A DNA stretch of 12,503 bases from Solirubrobacterales bacterium (GTDB taxonomy: Bacteria > Actinomycetota > Thermoleophilia > Solirubrobacterales > Solirubrobacteraceae). How positions within the stretch are numbered: the first letter of the stretch is position 1; the number at the start of each line of letters is the position of its first letter. The notes beneath the pieces were generated by a model that worked only from the letters and a program-made list of their open reading frames with translations, had not been told where the DNA came from and ran no database searches. Below are positions 10,037 through 12,503 of this stretch, one piece after another. The stretch is taken from positions 1 through 12,503 of the forward strand of contig JAFMRN010000037.1 of NCBI GenBank assembly GCA_017354065.1. Direction: 5' to 3'. The translations under genes were made by a program, and so were the position numbers.

Positions 10037-11191
10037 ATGTCCGCTGTCGCCGACCTCTACACGATCCCGCAGGAGCACCTGGACTTCCGGGACACGATCC
10101 GGCAGATAGCCCAGGAGCAGATCGCTCCGCGGGCCGCTGAGATCGACCGCACTGGGGAGTACCCCCATGACCTTCGCAAGCTGCTCGGTGAGCAGGACAT
10201 CTTCGGGCTCGCCTTCGAGCCCGAGCACGGCGGGACCGGCACCGGCACGCTGATGCTGAACATGGCGATCGAGGAGATCGCCAAGGCGGACGCTTCCGTC
10301 GCGCTGATGCTGATGGTCCAGGACCTCGGCACGCTGCCGGTCAAGCTGTTCGGCTCCGAGGAGCTGAAGGACCGCTTCCTGCCCAAGTGCGCTACCGGCG
10401 AGTGGACGCCCGCCTTTGCGCTGTCCGAGCCCGAGGCCGGCTCAGATCCGGGCGGGATGATCACCTCCGCGCGTAAGGACGGCGATGACTGGATCCTGAA
10501 CGGCACCAAGTGCTGGATCTCCAACGCCGGGATCGCCGACTGGTACGCCGTGTTCGCGGTCACCGACCGCGAGGCCGGCCACTCACGCGGGATCACCGCG
10601 TTCGTGGTCGAGGCCGACCGGCCGGGCTTCAGCATCGGCTCCTATGAGCACAAGCTCGGCATCCACGGCTCGCCGACGGGCTCACCGGTGTTCGATGACG
10701 TGCGCGTGCCGGCTGAGAACGTGATTGGTGAGGTCAACAAGGGCTTCAAGGTGGCGATGGGCACGCTGGAGCGCTCGCGCCTCGGCGCGGCCGCCCAGGC
10801 CGTCGGGATCGCCCAGGGCGCGACCGATTACGCGGCCGCCTACGCGCGCGAGCGCAAGCAGTTCGGCAAGCCGATCAACAGCTTCCAGGGGATCCAGTTC
10901 AAGCTGGCGGAGATGGAGACCAAGACCGCCGCGGCGCGTGAGCTGCTCTACAAGGCATCCACCAAGGTCGACCGGCGCGAGCCGGACCTGAACAAGTTCA
11001 CCTCGATGGCGAAGCTGTTCGCCGCGGACACGGCGATGGACGTGACCGTTGAGGCGGTCCAGGTGCTGGGCGGCTATGGCTACACCCAGGACTACCCGGT
11101 CGAGCGGATGATGCGCGACGCGAAGATCACCCAGATCTATGAAGGCACAAGCGAGATCCAGCGGCTTGTGGTGGCGCGTACCCTGAGTTGA
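10037..11191 (+). CDS. Acyl-CoA dehydrogenase
   Basis: The 384-residue FAD enzyme oxidises an acyl-CoA to the trans-2-enoyl-CoA in beta-oxidation or branched-chain catabolism and passes electrons to electron-transfer flavoprotein. It has full family length. The N-terminal helical domain starts LDFRDTIRQIAQEQIAPRAAEIDRTG. The middle domain has FALSEPEAGSDPGG (FAD/substrate signature), GTKCWISNAG and KLGIHGSPTG. The C-terminal domain has YARERKQFGKPINSFQGIQFKLAEM and GGYGYTQDYPVERMMRDAKITQIYEGTSEIQ. E369 in IYEGT is the catalytic base position used by short- and medium-chain enzymes, so a butyryl-CoA-like substrate is likely but not proven. The start is ATG 10037, 6 nt after TAGGAT. The next gene begins 4 bp after its stop. 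Confidence 0.95.
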   Translation: MSAVADLYTIPQEHLDFRDTIRQIAQEQIAPRAAEIDRTGEYPHDLRKLLGEQDIFGLAFEPEHGGTGTGTLMLNMAIEEIAKADASVALMLMVQDLGTLPVKLFGSEELKDRFLPKCATGEWTPAFALSEPEAGSDPGGMITSARKDGDDWILNGTKCWISNAGIADWYAVFAVTDREAGHSRGITAFVVEADRPGFSIGSYEHKLGIHGSPTGSPVFDDVRVPAENVIGEVNKGFKVAMGTLERSRLGAAAQAVGIAQGATDYAAAYARERKQFGKPINSFQGIQFKLAEMETKTAAARELLYKASTKVDRREPDLNKFTSMAKLFAADTAMDVTVEAVQVLGGYGYTQDYPVERMMRDAKITQIYEGTSEIQRLVVARTLS

Positions 11192-11195
11192 GCAC

Positions 11196-11807
11196 GTGCA
11201 AGGGGGGCAGCCGACACTACGCCGAGTCCTACTAGCCGCCTCGGGGGCGGCGTGCGCGGCCGTGGCCGTAATCGCCCTGGCCCAGGGCTTCGCCGCCTCC
11301 TGGCCGCTGCGCCTGGCAGAGGTCCTGGCGCTGGTGGGCTGCGGCGCCGGCGCGATCGTCGGCGTGGTCGCGCTCGTGGTCCTGCGCCTGGGCGGCTGGC
11401 GCGAGTCAGACGCCGAGTTTGACCGGCTGGTGGACCACTCTGAGGAGCTGGCGCTGACCGGTGAGGAGCAGCTGCCGGCCGAGGTGGAAGATGGGCCCGT
11501 CTCCTTTGACGCGGTGCTGGCAGAGGTGGTTCGCGGGCTCGGGCTCGAACTGCACCAGGCGCTGGAGTACGTGGAGCTCGTAGTGGCCGACTCAGGGTCG
11601 GCGGCCGCGCGCGGCGGCCACCGGATCGGCCGCTACGCCGTGCGCCAGCACCACAGCGCGGTCTTCAACGAGCAGATCGTCCTGCTGGCGGACCGGCTGA
11701 TGCATGACTTCGGTGATGACGACGTCCAGCTCGCCTCGCAGCTGCGCGCGCTGCTGGAGAAGGCACTGGGCGGGGCGCTCACCGGCCACCCGCGTCACGG
11801 CCGCTGA
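11196..11807 (+). CDS. Small membrane protein of unknown function
   Basis: I do not recognise this 203-residue protein. Two hydrophobic helices lie near the N-terminus (about 10-30, VLLAASGAACAAVAVIALA; and about 41-65, AEVLALVGCGAGAIVGVVAL), joined by a short loop. The remaining ~135 residues are soluble and acidic (SEELALTGEEQLPAEVEDG) and then helical (LAEVVRGLGLELHQALEYVELVV, EQIVLLADRLMHDF). There is no catalytic motif I can name. The start is GTG 11196, 4 bp after the acyl-CoA dehydrogenase stop, which implies translational coupling; no good Shine-Dalgarno is present. The 3' end overlaps the convergent WS/DGAT gene by 29 bp. The position suggests co-expression with the dehydrogenase but says little about function. 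Confidence 0.7.
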   Translation: MQGGQPTLRRVLLAASGAACAAVAVIALAQGFAASWPLRLAEVLALVGCGAGAIVGVVALVVLRLGGWRESDAEFDRLVDHSEELALTGEEQLPAEVEDGPVSFDAVLAEVVRGLGLELHQALEYVELVVADSGSAAARGGHRIGRYAVRQHHSAVFNEQIVLLADRLMHDFGDDDVQLASQLRALLEKALGGALTGHPRHGR

Positions 11808-12503
11808 GCTCTGCCAGCGCGGCCTCAAGGCCGGCCGTCGCCACCGGCAGCCCCGGTGCCAGGTTGCGGTCGGCCAGCAGCCCGAAGCAGACCTCGCCGT
11901 CATAGGAGACGATGCCGAGTGACAGGCCCTGGTTGGCCGGGTTCAGCGGCACGATCGGGAAGATGTCGGCCAGGCGCACGCCGGACAGGTAGAAGGGCTG
12001 CTGGGGGCCGGGCATGTTGGAGACGACCACGTTGAAGGCGCGCACCGAGCCCATCGCGCGGCCCAGCAGGCCGGAGACCAGCGGCGGCGCGGCGCCTGAG
12101 GCGCCGACCATCAGCGCGCCCGCGCGGACCGCGGCCGACTCCTTAATCGCGTGGGTCTGGGCGTTGATCGCGGCTATCCGCCTGCCCAGGTCCGGCTCGT
12201 CGATCGGCAGGTCCACGAACACCGTGGAGATCCTGTTGCCCAGTCCGCCGTCACCGTCACGGACGCTGACGGGCACCAGCGCGACCGGCGCGCGCTTCAG
12301 GGCAGCTCCCGGCTCGGCGGCCGCCAGGTAGTGGGCCAGCATGCCCGTCACGACGGCCAGCAGTGAGTCGTTGACTGTGCCGCCGGCCGCCTTGGCGACG
12401 GTCTTGAAACAGGCCAGCTCAGCGCGCGCGGTCGCGTAGCGGCGGTTCGGCGAGATTGACCGGTTCAGGGGCGTCATCGGGGCGGTCGGGCGCGTGCGCG
12501 CCA
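11779..12503 (-). CDS. WS/DGAT-type acyltransferase, C-terminal part (5' end outside window)
   Basis: The reading frame enters from the right edge (first full codon 12501-12499) and ends at TGA 11781-11779; about 241 residues are visible. The sequence is the C-terminal half of a wax ester synthase / diacylglycerol acyltransferase: MTPLNRSISPNRRYA at the junction, GGTVNDSLLAVVTGML, ALVPVSVRDGDGGLGNRIS, and the family signature FNVVVSNMPGPQQPFYLSG, then IFPIVPLNPANQGLSLGIVSYDG. The catalytic HHxxxDG motif lies in the N-terminal half, outside the window, so activity cannot be judged. The family makes triacylglycerol or wax esters for storage and is abundant in actinobacteria. The ATG at 12477 is internal: the frame stays open upstream and the family sequence continues. 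It converges on the small membrane-protein gene, overlapping it by 29 bp. Confidence 0.9.
   Translation of the reverse strand, partial: ARTRPTAPMTPLNRSISPNRRYATARAELACFKTVAKAAGGTVNDSLLAVVTGMLAHYLAAAEPGAALKRAPVALVPVSVRDGDGGLGNRISTVFVDLPIDEPDLGRRIAAINAQTHAIKESAAVRAGALMVGASGAAPPLVSGLLGRAMGSVRAFNVVVSNMPGPQQPFYLSGVRLADIFPIVPLNPANQGLSLGIVSYDGEVCFGLLADRNLAPGLPVATAGLEAALAELSGRDAGGR

Noticed and set aside
1..12503. CRISPR arrays, tRNA or rRNA genes, IS elements, integrases or attachment sites.
   Set aside because: No regularly spaced repeats, cloverleaf sequence, transposase motifs or flanking direct repeats were seen anywhere in the window.

Overview
The window comes from a high-GC bacterium, most likely an actinobacterium. 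The evidence is a strongly GC-biased third codon position, a WS/DGAT-type acyltransferase, a LigD-type NHEJ ligase, an actinobacterial-looking cell-wall hydrolase behind a c-di-AMP riboswitch, and several start codons that sit 6-8 nt after a TANNNT-like hexamer, as expected for leaderless mRNAs. A deep-branching lineage such as Thermoleophilia/Solirubrobacterales is my guess from overall gene style; no marker in the window proves it.

Layout, left to right. Bases 1-1533 (minus strand): the start of a response regulator, a flavin reductase-like FMN protein and an exonuclease III (xthA). Bases 1559-3680 (plus): ligD, divergent from xthA across only 25 bp, and a small unknown gene. Bases 3786-4946 (plus): a membrane diguanylate cyclase whose 3' end overlaps the convergent ftsH gene (4838-6958, minus) by 109 bp. 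Bases 6994-7192 hold no gene but carry a long, closed, strongly structured element that looks like an unidentified non-coding RNA. Bases 7201-7980 (minus): an arfB - NYN/YacP (Rae1-like) pair, which points to ribosome rescue and ribosome-associated mRNA cleavage. Base 8160 onward (plus): a cold-shock protein with a long leader. It faces a rhodanese gene (minus) across a large nested hairpin. Bases 8835-9958 (plus): promoter, c-di-AMP (ydaO/yuaA) riboswitch and a secreted peptidoglycan-binding NlpC/P60-type hydrolase, closed by an intrinsic terminator. Bases 10037-11807 (plus): an acyl-CoA dehydrogenase and a small membrane protein, which converge on the C-terminal part of a WS/DGAT acyltransferase running off the right edge.

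The genes are mostly housekeeping or stress functions: DNA repair (xthA, ligD), proteostasis (ftsH), translation quality control (arfB, NYN), cold shock, second-messenger signalling (c-di-GMP synthesis, c-di-AMP sensing) and lipid metabolism. I see no phage, IS element, CRISPR array, tRNA or rRNA. The items most worth following up are the structured RNA between ftsH and the NYN gene, the perfect palindrome inserted in frame in ligD, the arfB-NYN pairing, and the ftsH terminator hairpin buried in the diguanylate cyclase reading frame.
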